NCBI GenBank assembly: GCA_942491145.1
Contig: CALOBC010000032.1
Coordinates: 28,298 to 92,297, forward strand
Length of the DNA: 64,000 nt
Direction: 5' to 3'
Origin: CAXQUZ01 sp942491145
GTDB taxonomy: Bacteria; Myxococcota_A; UBA796; UBA2385
The translations under genes were made by a program, and so were the position numbers. Below the pieces are notes generated by a model. The model saw only the letters and a program-made list of their open reading frames with translations, ran no database searches and had not been told where the DNA came from. Positions 9,031 to 17,687 of this stretch are shown here, piece by piece (position 1 is the first letter of the stretch; every line of letters starts with the position of its first letter).

Positions 9031-9695
9031 GGGGCCCTCCTGGGGGTCGGTGTACGGGGGAGCGCGGCGGGGTCATTGACCATGCCGCGGAGAAAGATGT
9101 CGACAACCTGGTCGGCTGCACGGTCGAGATCAAAGCGGTCGCGGCGGCGGGCAACGACCCACTGGATGGAGAGCTCGTCGAGCGCTCCGAAGAACGCCCA
9201 CTTAACGAGGAAGGCATCCACGTCGTCGCGAAACACGCCGGTCTGCTGACCCTGGCGCACGATCTGTTGGAATACATCGAGGTACTGCCACAGGCGCTCA
9301 GGCCGGTACTCACGAACGAAGCGGCTGGACTGGCGGAGCTCGACTTGGAGCACTTGCGCCAAGGCCGGTTGGTTGCGGATCGCGTCGAAGTGGAACCGGG
9401 CGTAGGCCCGCACTTGGGAGATGGGTTCCGGTGCCGCCCGCACCGCTGCTTCGATCGAGGCGAGCAGCTCTTCCATCTTCTCTTCAAAGATGGTGAGCAA
9501 CAGGTCTTCTTTGTTGCGGAAGTACAGGTAGATCGTGCCGTCTGCGACGCCAGCCCGCCGTGCGATGTCCGAGATCCGTGCGGACCGGTAGCCCTTCTCG
9601 GCAAAGACCTCGACGGCAGCGTCCACGATGTTGGCGCGCTTCTCTTCGCGGGAGGTTCGGGAACCTGCTGGCTCGGAGCGCTTGTTGGCGGCCAT
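9027..9695 (-). CDS. TetR/AcrR-family regulator, FadR-like, of the etf operon
   Basis: About 222 residues. The N-terminal DNA-binding domain is standard TetR (IVDAAVEVFAEKGYRSARIS, then RAGVADGTIYLYFRNKEDLL). The C-terminal ligand domain resembles FadR-type regulators that bind long-chain acyl-CoA (FHFDAIRNQPALAQVLQVEL). ATG 9695 begins MAANKRSEP; a start further upstream is not needed. The stop overlaps the etfB start. Two tandem TGAAT...ATTCA palindromes about 100 bases upstream look like its operator, suggesting autoregulated repression of tetR-etfB-etfA that is relieved by acyl-CoA (inference from family and context). Confidence 0.85.
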   Translation of the reverse strand: MAANKRSEPAGSRTSREEKRANIVDAAVEVFAEKGYRSARISDIARRAGVADGTIYLYFRNKEDLLLTIFEEKMEELLASIEAAVRAAPEPISQVRAYARFHFDAIRNQPALAQVLQVELRQSSRFVREYRPERLWQYLDVFQQIVRQGQQTGVFRDDVDAFLVKWAFFGALDELSIQWVVARRRDRFDLDRAADQVVDIFLRGMVNDPAALPRTPTPRRAP

Positions 9696-9790
9696 GGGGC
9701 AGTGACTCCAGCCAGCTGGCACGGGCTGAGTGAGCGAGTCGCCGGACTTTGAGGCGGCGCTGGGGTCGAGGACCCCGCCGGCCCAGAAAG

Positions 9791-9818
9791 TGAATGGCGA
9801 TTCAGTGAATGGGATTCA
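9791..9818. promoter_or_regulatory. Tandem FadR-like operator palindromes upstream of tetR-etfBA
   Basis: Two near-identical palindromes lie one base apart: TGAATGGCGATTCA (9791-9804) and TGAATGGGATTCA (9806-9818). Each has TGAAT/ATTCA arms with a 4- or 3-base centre. These half-sites match the outer arms of the Bacillus FadR box. They sit 96-123 bases upstream of the TetR start codon and nowhere near another gene start, so they are the likely operator of the neighbouring TetR regulator. Confidence 0.65.
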
Positions 9819-9957
9819 GTGGATAGCGGAGCGCCGGACGCCGTGCAAGGCCGCGCACAAGGCCCGAACAACATCCGTGAGAACAGCCTATGTTAGAATA
9901 TTCTCGTCAACTCCACACACACAGGTGGGCCGATCGCCGCAGTGTGACCGACCCGCG

Positions 9958-11427
9958 TCAGTCTCGACCGGGGGAGGGCCGCCGCGACGAAGCCACCTGA
10001 TCCGCCAGCGCCGGCACCCAAGGCGGACCGGCCCAGCCGTCGTCCGTGCGCAGCGGGGCCATGACCGCTGCGGCCCGCACCGCGTCCCCAGCCCCCATCG
10101 CGGCTCGAGCCCACCACGCCAGGTCATCGGCGGTCAGTCCGTCGGTGGGACCCGCTTCGGCCCAGGCCAAGGCTCCCCGATGGTCTCCCCCCAGGACCCT
10201 CATCACGACGACCTTCTGGCGGTCTCCCGGGTAGGGATGCCCCGTGGCCACCGCCGCCTCGTAGGCCCGCGCTGCGTCCAGAGGCCGCGCGGCTCGCCAG
10301 CTTGCCTCGCCGGACATGTGCCAAGCCGAGGAATCCAGCGGGCGGGCGCGGGTCGCTGCGCTGAACAACGCCTCGTCGGTGGACCAGGCCGGACCCCGCA
10401 GCACATGCACCAGCAGGGCAGAGCCGAGCCCCACCACCGCCATCCCTCGCACGACCGGGAGCTCGGCCAGCGCTTCGATGCCCGGGCCAGCCAGCCGCTG
10501 GGTCAGCACCGCCACGCCAAGCAGTGCCGGGTAGAGGTAGCGCTCGCCGAGGAGGTAGCCCGAGAGCACCGTCGGCATCGCGATCACCAGGGGCATGGCC
10601 ACCAGCAGGACGCCAGCACGGGTCGGGGCGGACCGCAGCCCCATGCCCAGCGCGGCCAACACGGGAAGCCCCGCCAGCAGGCCCATCAGGTCAGGCGTGC
10701 GCAGATCTCGGATGGCCGACATCGGCGCTGGCAGCACCAACAAGCCGAGGCCGTGAACGATCGCCCGTGCGGCCAGCGCTGGGCGCATCTGCAGCGCGGT
10801 GCCAGCGCTCACACCGGCAAGCCCCCGCCACCCCAGTCCTGCAACGACCGCAGCGGCCGCTGCAAGCCAAGCCTTCCGTCCAGCACCAGTCGCCCACAAC
10901 AAGCCCGGGATCAGCACAAAGGCGCTCTCTTTGGACAGCACCGCCAAGAGTGCCGCCGCACCGCCGGCCACGGCCGACCGCCCCAGCACCGTCACAGCGA
11001 GAAGCGAGAGGTGCACCGCCAGCACATCCGGGAGCGCCGATGCCCAGCCGAGCACCTCGCTGACCAGGGGGTGCACCGCAAACACCACGGCGCCAAGGAG
11101 AGCCGCCGGCGTGGCGCCCAAGAGTCGGTGCACCAGCCAAGCGCTGCCCGCGTGAAGGCCCACCGCCAGTGCATGCACCGCAGGAATGCCCAACCGCCCA
11201 ACGATGGCCAGCACCGTGAGCGCAACCGGGCGGAAGTAGGTGTCGCCGACGAGCCCCTGGCCCACCGGAGCACCCCACAAGCCCGCCAGTCCGGGACCAT
11301 CCAAGGCGACCAAGCGACCCAAGATCAGGTCGTGATCGTCCCAGACCGGCCCTCCCATCACATAGGGAAGGCCCGCCAGGACGGCGATCAGCACAAGCAC
11401 CAGACCGCTGCGTCGCGCACCCGTCAT
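9958..11427 (-). CDS. Polytopic GT-C-type membrane protein, TMTC/PMT-like (second copy)
   Basis: A 489-residue protein with about ten hydrophobic helices. The first extracytoplasmic loop contains VWDDHDL and, further on, YFRPVALTVL, the loop pattern seen in GT-C glycosyltransferases of the O-mannosyltransferase/TMTC type, which use lipid-linked sugars. A later loop reads VHPLVSEVLGWASALPDVLA, matching the same motif in the paralogue at 13685-15370. The C-terminal ~120 residues are soluble and TPR-like (SSAWHMSGEASWRAARPLDA). It starts 25 bases after the transaldolase stop, as the last gene of that operon. The acceptor and sugar are unknown. Confidence 0.65.
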   Translation of the reverse strand: MTGARRSGLVLVLIAVLAGLPYVMGGPVWDDHDLILGRLVALDGPGLAGLWGAPVGQGLVGDTYFRPVALTVLAIVGRLGIPAVHALAVGLHAGSAWLVHRLLGATPAALLGAVVFAVHPLVSEVLGWASALPDVLAVHLSLLAVTVLGRSAVAGGAAALLAVLSKESAFVLIPGLLWATGAGRKAWLAAAAAVVAGLGWRGLAGVSAGTALQMRPALAARAIVHGLGLLVLPAPMSAIRDLRTPDLMGLLAGLPVLAALGMGLRSAPTRAGVLLVAMPLVIAMPTVLSGYLLGERYLYPALLGVAVLTQRLAGPGIEALAELPVVRGMAVVGLGSALLVHVLRGPAWSTDEALFSAATRARPLDSSAWHMSGEASWRAARPLDAARAYEAAVATGHPYPGDRQKVVVMRVLGGDHRGALAWAEAGPTDGLTADDLAWWARAAMGAGDAVRAAAVMAPLRTDDGWAGPPWVPALADQVASSRRPSPGRD

Positions 11428-11452
11428 CGGGCAGCCGCAGCGGCGCTGGCCT

Positions 11453-12751
11453 TCACTTGCCCTTCGCGGCCAACCAGCGTTCCACCTGGCCCGCGATGTC
11501 CCGGTCCGGCACGGTGGCCCAGTCCGCCATGAACTTCTTGTTCCCGCTGTCGGTCAGCGGATGGTGGATCATCTTTTCCAGCACCGAGAAGGGCAGCGTC
11601 GCCACGTGGGCGCCGGCGAGGGCCACTTGGCTCATGTGCATCGGGTGGCGGATGCTCGCCGCCAGCACCTTGGTCGTGAGCGCCGGGTAGTTGTTGTAGA
11701 TCTGCACGATCTCTTCGATGAGCTGCACCCCGTCGGTGCCCACATCGTCCAGCCGGCCCAGGAACGGCGAGATGTAGGTCGCGCCAGCTTTGGCCGCCAA
11801 CAGCGCTTGGTTCGACTGGAAGCAAAGGGTGACGTTGACTGCGATGCCATCGTCCGACAGCGCGCGCGTGGCCTTGAGGCCCTCGACGGTCAGGGGCACC
11901 TTCACCACCACGTGCTCACTGACCTGGGCCAGCAGCCGGCCTTCTCGAATCATGCCCGCAGCATCGGCGGCCACCGTCTCGGCGGACACCGGCCCCTGAA
12001 CCAGCTCACAGATCTGATGGATCATCGAGATGAAGTCGCCACCCTCCCGGGCCACGAGGCTGGGGTTGGTGGTCACGCCGTCGAGGATGCCCCAGGAGGC
12101 GGCCTCACGGATCTGGTCGATGTTGGCGGTGTCGAGGAAGAAGAGCATCGCGGATCCTGGGAGGCGGCGGGAGTCGGGGCGGGCAAGAATCGGTTGCCCA
12201 TCGGCCATGGGGCGGGCCGAATACTCCAGGCCTCTGCGACGGGCAAGCGCCGGCCCCGGGTTGCACAGAAACGTGCCACCGGCGCGGGGCAAGGGCAGCT
12301 CACCCAGCACCCGGCCCAAGCCAGGGTGGCGCAGATCCGCGCCCACTTCTTGTGCAGGCCCGAGCACAAAGCCCCGGTTCAGCATCTCGGGGTGCGGCAG
12401 CCACAGTCCCCTGCCCTGGTGCCGCACATCACCGACCATGAGCAGATCGAGGTCAATGCGCCGGTCAAACCAGCGGCAGCTCCGCCGGCGGCCCAGTCGG
12501 CCTTCAATGCGCTGCAGCACGCCGAGCAGGCCCCGGGGGCTGCGGCGGGTGCGCACCCGAATCACCGCATTGAGAAACGGGTGACGCGCCGGCCCGAGCG
12601 GAACGGAGCGAACCGGCCGGCTGACGGCCTCCACATCCACCCCCGCGGTGGCCCGCAGGCACGCGACCGCCAGGCGCAGCTGACGGCGCCGATCGCCCAG
12701 CGACGAGCCGAACGCAATCAGGGCGGGCACCCCCACCGGAGTACTCACCAA
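11453..12751 (-). CDS. In-frame HPPK (FolK)-transaldolase (TalC type) ORF
   Basis: A single 432-codon frame holds two enzymes. Residues 1-155 are 6-hydroxymethyl-7,8-dihydropterin pyrophosphokinase (folate synthesis): GSSLGDR near the start, FLNAV, then RWFDRRIDLDLL and LPHPEMLNRGFVL. Residues 202-432 are a small decameric-type transaldolase (pentose phosphate pathway): MLFFLDTANIDQI, DGVTTNPSL, Schiff-base Lys284 in VVVKVPLT, and ITYISPFLGR-like ATYISPFLGRLDD. The ~45-residue join is poorly conserved. An internal ATG at 12148 has AGGA upstream, so transaldolase could also be made separately, but no stop ends the HPPK part. The frame overlaps the TPR gene upstream by 7 bases. A sequencing error hiding a folK stop is the main alternative. 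Confidence 0.8.
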   Translation of the reverse strand: MVSTPVGVPALIAFGSSLGDRRRQLRLAVACLRATAGVDVEAVSRPVRSVPLGPARHPFLNAVIRVRTRRSPRGLLGVLQRIEGRLGRRRSCRWFDRRIDLDLLMVGDVRHQGRGLWLPHPEMLNRGFVLGPAQEVGADLRHPGLGRVLGELPLPRAGGTFLCNPGPALARRRGLEYSARPMADGQPILARPDSRRLPGSAMLFFLDTANIDQIREAASWGILDGVTTNPSLVAREGGDFISMIHQICELVQGPVSAETVAADAAGMIREGRLLAQVSEHVVVKVPLTVEGLKATRALSDDGIAVNVTLCFQSNQALLAAKAGATYISPFLGRLDDVGTDGVQLIEEIVQIYNNYPALTTKVLAASIRHPMHMSQVALAGAHVATLPFSVLEKMIHHPLTDSGNKKFMADWATVPDRDIAGQVERWLAAKGK

Positions 12752-13653
12752 TACGGCTTCTTGAGCAGGAAGCTGCGCTCGTTGCGGACGGCCTGCCGGG
12801 CCAGATCGCGGTCGACAGCCGCACTTCGCACTACACCGTCCGGCGCCAAGATCCAGCCCTCACCGTAGGGGTCCTCCGGCAGCGTGCCCAGCTCGGCGAC
12901 ATCCGCGATGGGCCGCCCCAGCTGCGCCTCCGTCTTCTCCCTGCGCTCGGCGATCAACGACACCCACTCTTCATGAGCGAGATCGGTGATCTTGGTCTCG
13001 AGGGCGAGGCGCACCCGGGGATCATCGACGGTGTCGAGCTCTTGCCGGAGGTAACGCAGGGCCGCACGTCGCTCGCCGTTGCGGTCGATGAGTCCGGCCG
13101 CAGCCGCTCGGTACCAGGGGGGCGCGCCGGGAATCTCGGCGGCTTCGCGGATGAGCCGGGCCGCTTCGACCGCGTCATCCCGGTCCAGGTAGGCGTTCAT
13201 GCCCAGCGCGAAGGGAAAGAAGGGGTCATCCGGGATCACCTCGCGGGCGCCCCTGAAGATGGCGTCGCTCTCTTCGATCGCACCCACCACCCGCATGAAG
13301 GAGCCGCCGTAGAACCACGCCGAGCGCCAGTGCGGATCGAGCACATTGACGGACTGGACCATGTGGAACAGCCAGCTGATCTTCTTTGCAGATGGATGCT
13401 CGAAGACATCCACGAACTGGAGCACCGAGCGCATCCACATCAGGTCCGCCAACATCGTGGGCTGACCCATGCTCACCGCCCGCAGCGCAGCCGGCGACGG
13501 GACCAACTGCATCCGCAGCTCGGCATTTTCGAACCGCACTTCGTCGGCCGTGCGATGAGCGACGTGGGCGCAAGCGAACAGCAGGCCTACCCCCAGCCAT
13601 CGAAGCAGGGAGAGCCCCAGGTCTCGAGCCGAACGGGAAGGTTGTCGGTCCAT
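12745..13653 (-). CDS. Membrane-anchored TPR-like protein, function unknown
   Basis: A 302-residue protein with one N-terminal transmembrane helix (about 12-32) and a periplasmic helical-repeat domain. Distinctive segments are PTMLADLMWMRSVLQFVDVF and WLFHMVQSVNVLDPHWRSAW, a pattern I know from deltaproteobacterial TPR-like proteins of unknown role. The C-terminus (PEDPYGEGWILAPDG) looks like the end of pilin-like domains. It lies 31 bases after the GT-C gene and overlaps the next gene by 7 bases, so it is in the middle of a four-gene operon. Confidence 0.65.
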   Translation of the reverse strand: MDRQPSRSARDLGLSLLRWLGVGLLFACAHVAHRTADEVRFENAELRMQLVPSPAALRAVSMGQPTMLADLMWMRSVLQFVDVFEHPSAKKISWLFHMVQSVNVLDPHWRSAWFYGGSFMRVVGAIEESDAIFRGAREVIPDDPFFPFALGMNAYLDRDDAVEAARLIREAAEIPGAPPWYRAAAAGLIDRNGERRAALRYLRQELDTVDDPRVRLALETKITDLAHEEWVSLIAERREKTEAQLGRPIADVAELGTLPEDPYGEGWILAPDGVVRSAAVDRDLARQAVRNERSFLLKKPYW

Positions 13654-13684
13654 CTTTTCCCCCTAACCGGCCGCTGCCCAGTGC

Positions 13685-15370
13685 TCACGGGCCGGACTGC
13701 CGGCGCTCCTGCCCCGCCAGTCGCTCCACTTGCTCCGCGAAGGTCCCGTCCTCGGCCCACTCTTGGACGATGGCGCCCGCACGAGGATCCCCCAACCGAA
13801 CCCAGTGCGCCGCCTCCACCAGTGCAGCCCCCCGGTTGTCTGCGACCGGCGGGCCAGCCAGCAAGAGGGCCACCCGATCCCAGCGACCCGCCGCCGCCAA
13901 GGCCAAGCGATGGTGACCACTGAACTCCGATCCCCCACACCCCTGGGCCGATGCCCACTCGGCAAGCTGCACCGCGAGCTGGCCCTTGTCCAAGCGATTG
14001 GCCGCCGACACCAGCTGCACACAGGACTCGCTCCATGCTTCAGGGTCGTCGAGCGCACGGCTGAACCACACCAAAGAGGCCTCGGGGTCGAGGTCCGCTC
14101 TGTGGGCACGGCCCAGCCCGTCCGCCACAAACGGGGACGGCGTGTGGCGCCAAGCGGCCGACCACAGGGCGACATCGTCGGTCCAGTCTAGCGTGCGAAC
14201 CTGCACCAGCAAACCCATTCCGACGGCCAGCACCACGCCGGGCACCGCCGCACGCCGGGGCAGCCAGCCCGCGACCCACCATGCGGGACCGACCAGCCCC
14301 AAGTACAGGTAGCGCTCCCCAATCCAGCCTTTGTCGGCGACCGAGATCACTGCAGGCGCCACCGCGAGCACAAACCAGCCCACCGCCGCCCGGCCACGGG
14401 GGCCACCCTTCACAAGGGCCGCCCCGAAGCCCAACACGAGCAGCAGCCCGCCAACCAGCACACGCAACAGGGCGCCGCGGTTCAGGTACTCGAGCACGTG
14501 GGCCACCGACAGCGGCCACGGCACGAAGACAAAGGCGCCGAGCTCCCCCCAGACCCACACCAGCCGGCTCGCGAGCAGCCGCCAACCCTCGGCTGGAGGC
14601 ATGCCCGCACCGTGTACACCGGCGAACATCCGCATCACCAGCACCAACGCGATGCCCAGCACCAGCGCCGGGTAGTCACCCTTGCGGTCGCGCAGCCGCC
14701 ACCCCACGGCGTGGTGCAGACAAGCGAGCAACAACGGCAGCAACACCACCGACTCTTTGGTCAAACCAGCGAGAATGGTCGCCAACAGGGCGATCCCACG
14801 GTCAACGAGGGTGGGCCGGTGCTGCAACCCCCGGTCCAGTGCCACCATCCCCAGCGCAGCCGCCATCAGGTCGTTTCGTGCCGCAACCCAGATGACCGCC
14901 TCACTCTGGATGGGGTGCAAGCCAAACAGCAACGCACCCGCCGCGCTCGCCCCCACCACCCCCAAGGGCGGCACCGACGCCGGGTTCTCCCCGAGCACTC
15001 GCCGGAGCAACCGCCACACCATCGCGGTGGCGAGCAAGTGCCACAGCACCGAGTGGACGTGGGCCACCCATGGACTCAGCCCAAACAAGCGGCGCTCCAG
15101 CGCCAAGCTGAGCACCATCAGCGGCCGGTAGTACCCACTGTCGCCTTCGGAGGTCCCGCCCGATCCATCGGGGGTGCCCCGCCAGAGATCCGACACGAAG
15201 TACTCGGGCCACCGGGACAGGTCCGCCGTCAGCGAATTGCCCACCACGATGCCCAGATCGTCCCACACAAACCCGGCCCGCAGCACCCCGCTGTAGGCCA
15301 GAGCCACCCCCAACAGCACGGCCACCAGGGCAGCTCCCCCGTCGCTCGCGTCCTTGCCGTCGACCGCCAC
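13685..15370 (-). CDS. Polytopic GT-C-type membrane protein, TMTC/PMT-like (first copy)
   Basis: About 561 residues from GTG 15370, with about ten helices followed by a soluble TPR-like tail. The first loop has FVWDDLGIVVGN and later SGYYRPLMVLSLALE; a second conserved loop reads HPIQSEAVIWVAARNDLMA, a hallmark of TMTC-like O-mannosyltransferase relatives. GTG 15370 is preferred over the ATG at 15451 because the latter lies inside the pilA terminator region, while GGGGAG sits 5 bases before the GTG. It is likely a glycosyltransferase using polyprenyl-phosphate sugar in the periplasm, perhaps acting on pilin or other exported protein (inference from position only). Confidence 0.7.
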   Translation of the reverse strand: MAVDGKDASDGGAALVAVLLGVALAYSGVLRAGFVWDDLGIVVGNSLTADLSRWPEYFVSDLWRGTPDGSGGTSEGDSGYYRPLMVLSLALERRLFGLSPWVAHVHSVLWHLLATAMVWRLLRRVLGENPASVPPLGVVGASAAGALLFGLHPIQSEAVIWVAARNDLMAAALGMVALDRGLQHRPTLVDRGIALLATILAGLTKESVVLLPLLLACLHHAVGWRLRDRKGDYPALVLGIALVLVMRMFAGVHGAGMPPAEGWRLLASRLVWVWGELGAFVFVPWPLSVAHVLEYLNRGALLRVLVGGLLLVLGFGAALVKGGPRGRAAVGWFVLAVAPAVISVADKGWIGERYLYLGLVGPAWWVAGWLPRRAAVPGVVLAVGMGLLVQVRTLDWTDDVALWSAAWRHTPSPFVADGLGRAHRADLDPEASLVWFSRALDDPEAWSESCVQLVSAANRLDKGQLAVQLAEWASAQGCGGSEFSGHHRLALAAAGRWDRVALLLAGPPVADNRGAALVEAAHWVRLGDPRAGAIVQEWAEDGTFAEQVERLAGQERRQSGP

Positions 15371-15416
15371 ACGCGCTCCCCGCAACCCACACGGACCGGT
15401 CGCCCCAACACACAAA

Positions 15417-15442
15417 GGGGCGGCATCCGAAGATACCGCCCC
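15417..15442 (-). terminator. Rho-independent terminator of pilA with UUCG loop
   Basis: On the minus strand, an 11-base stem (GGGGCGGTATC with GATGCCGCCCC, one G-T wobble) is closed by a TTCG tetraloop and followed by TTTGTGTGTT. It starts 47 bases past the pilA stop. It is a strong intrinsic terminator and isolates pilA from the glycosyltransferase operon. Confidence 0.85.
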
Positions 15443-15449
15443 CGAGGGC

Positions 15450-15473
15450 ATCAGGCTGCAGCAGCAGCCTGAT
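15450..15473 (-). repeat. Perfect 10-bp inverted repeat after pilA
   Basis: ATCAGGCTGC (15450-15459) and GCAGCCTGAT (15464-15473) form a perfect 10-bp stem with a 4-base loop, 15 bases past the pilA stop and just before the UUCG terminator. No T-run follows. It may stabilise the pilA transcript 3' end, a common arrangement for abundant pilin mRNA (inference). Confidence 0.6.
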
Positions 15474-15488
15474 TGACGACCAGACGAC

Positions 15489-15938
15489 TCAGTAGGTGTC
15501 GTTCTTGGTGGTCATGACCGCGTTGATCGACTTGGTCGCGGTGAACTGGGAGTTCGTTGCGTCGCCGTCCACATCGCAGGTACCGGTGACGAGGAAGTCC
15601 GTGGTGCTGGTCGAAGCGACCTTGTAGCTGCCGCGAACCTGGCCATCGGGGCCCCAACCAAGGGTCAGGAAGCCACCAGCAGCGGCGAGGTTCCAGGGGC
15701 GCTGCTTCTTGCCGGGAGCTGCGTCGGGCTTCTCAGCGGCTTCCTCGATGAAGGTGTCGAATGCAGCATCGTAGGCGAGCTGGGCGGTCTTGATGCCGTC
15801 CACGTTGCTCGGCACTTCTGCGCGCTTGGCGCGGTACTGCATCGCCACGAAGTTCGGAATGGCGATGGCGGCGAGGATGCCGATGATGGCGACGACGATC
15901 ATCAGCTCGACGAGCGTGAAACCTTTCTTGTTGAACAT
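15489..15938 (-). CDS. pilA: Type IV major pilin PilA
   Basis: A 149-residue prepilin. After the short basic leader (MFNKKG), cleavage before Phe gives the classic FTLVELMIVVAIIGILAAIA helix with Glu5. The head domain has a glycine/tryptophan-rich centre and only one clear cysteine (VTGTCDVDGD), so the usual C-terminal disulfide loop is absent. ATG 15938 has a strong AGGAGAA site upstream. It is adjacent to pilR and pilS and driven by a sigma-54 promoter, so it is almost certainly the major subunit of the pilus built by PilB/PilC and used for twitching or adhesion. Confidence 0.95.
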   Translation of the reverse strand: MFNKKGFTLVELMIVVAIIGILAAIAIPNFVAMQYRAKRAEVPSNVDGIKTAQLAYDAAFDTFIEEAAEKPDAAPGKKQRPWNLAAAGGFLTLGWGPDGQVRGSYKVASTSTTDFLVTGTCDVDGDATNSQFTATKSINAVMTTKNDTY

Positions 15939-16092
15939 CGTGTTCTCCTGTGGGGGCGAGGGCTGTGGGAAGAGTCCCGAAGTGTTTGCCAGCGCAGTGC
16001 GGGCCGGGAGCAACCTGGGGAGCCGACCACAAGCGGTGGGCTCTCCAGCGTCCCGGCATCAGCGGTTCTGAGCGCCGGGTCGACTTGGTCTT

Positions 16093-16110
16093 AAGCAAGT
16101 AGCGTGCCAA
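16093..16110 (-). promoter_or_regulatory. Sigma-54 (-24/-12) promoter of pilA
   Basis: On the minus strand the sequence TTGGCACGCTACTTGC matches the RpoN consensus YTGGCACGrNNNTTGCW at all fixed positions except one flexible base. It lies about 155 bases upstream of the pilA start codon. Directly beyond it, towards pilR, are TGTC repeats expected for an activator. With PilR containing an intact GAFTGA loop, this is the expected PilR-dependent promoter. Confidence 0.9.
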
Positions 16111-16182
16111 TCCGAATCCAAGAGTGGCCTCGCCATGAACAGCAGATCCTCAGCAACCAACGGGAGCGCGGCCCACAGAACC

Positions 16183-16240
16183 GACAATTCGCGTCAGTCG
16201 GCACTGACAATTTCCGTCACCCCTGACGGATTGCGACAGG
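16183..16240 (-). promoter_or_regulatory. Candidate PilR enhancer region (TGTC repeats and palindrome)
   Basis: Upstream of the sigma-54 promoter, AATTGTC occurs twice on the minus strand (plus 16183-16189 and 16206-16212) and a third TGTC at 16235-16238. Between the last two is a perfect 7-bp inverted repeat TCCGTCA/TGACGGA (16213-16219 and 16224-16230). TGTC-containing sites are known PilR targets in Pseudomonas. The palindrome lies 18 bases past the pilR stop, so it might instead act in ending the pilR transcript, although no T-run follows. Confidence 0.55.
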
Positions 16241-16247
16241 CGTGGGC

Positions 16248-17683
<1,436 letters not shown>

Positions 17684-17687
<4 letters not shown>

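Noticed and set aside
8699..9874. A long minus-strand frame overlapping tetR and etfB
   Set aside because: It is another frame of the same strand as two clear genes and shows no family pattern.
9730..11532. A 600-codon plus-strand frame opposite the second GT-C gene
   Set aside because: It lies antisense to a clear multi-helix membrane protein and has no domain-like pattern.
14498..15472. A plus-strand frame opposite the first GT-C gene
   Set aside because: Antisense to a clear membrane protein, and it runs into the pilA terminator hairpin.
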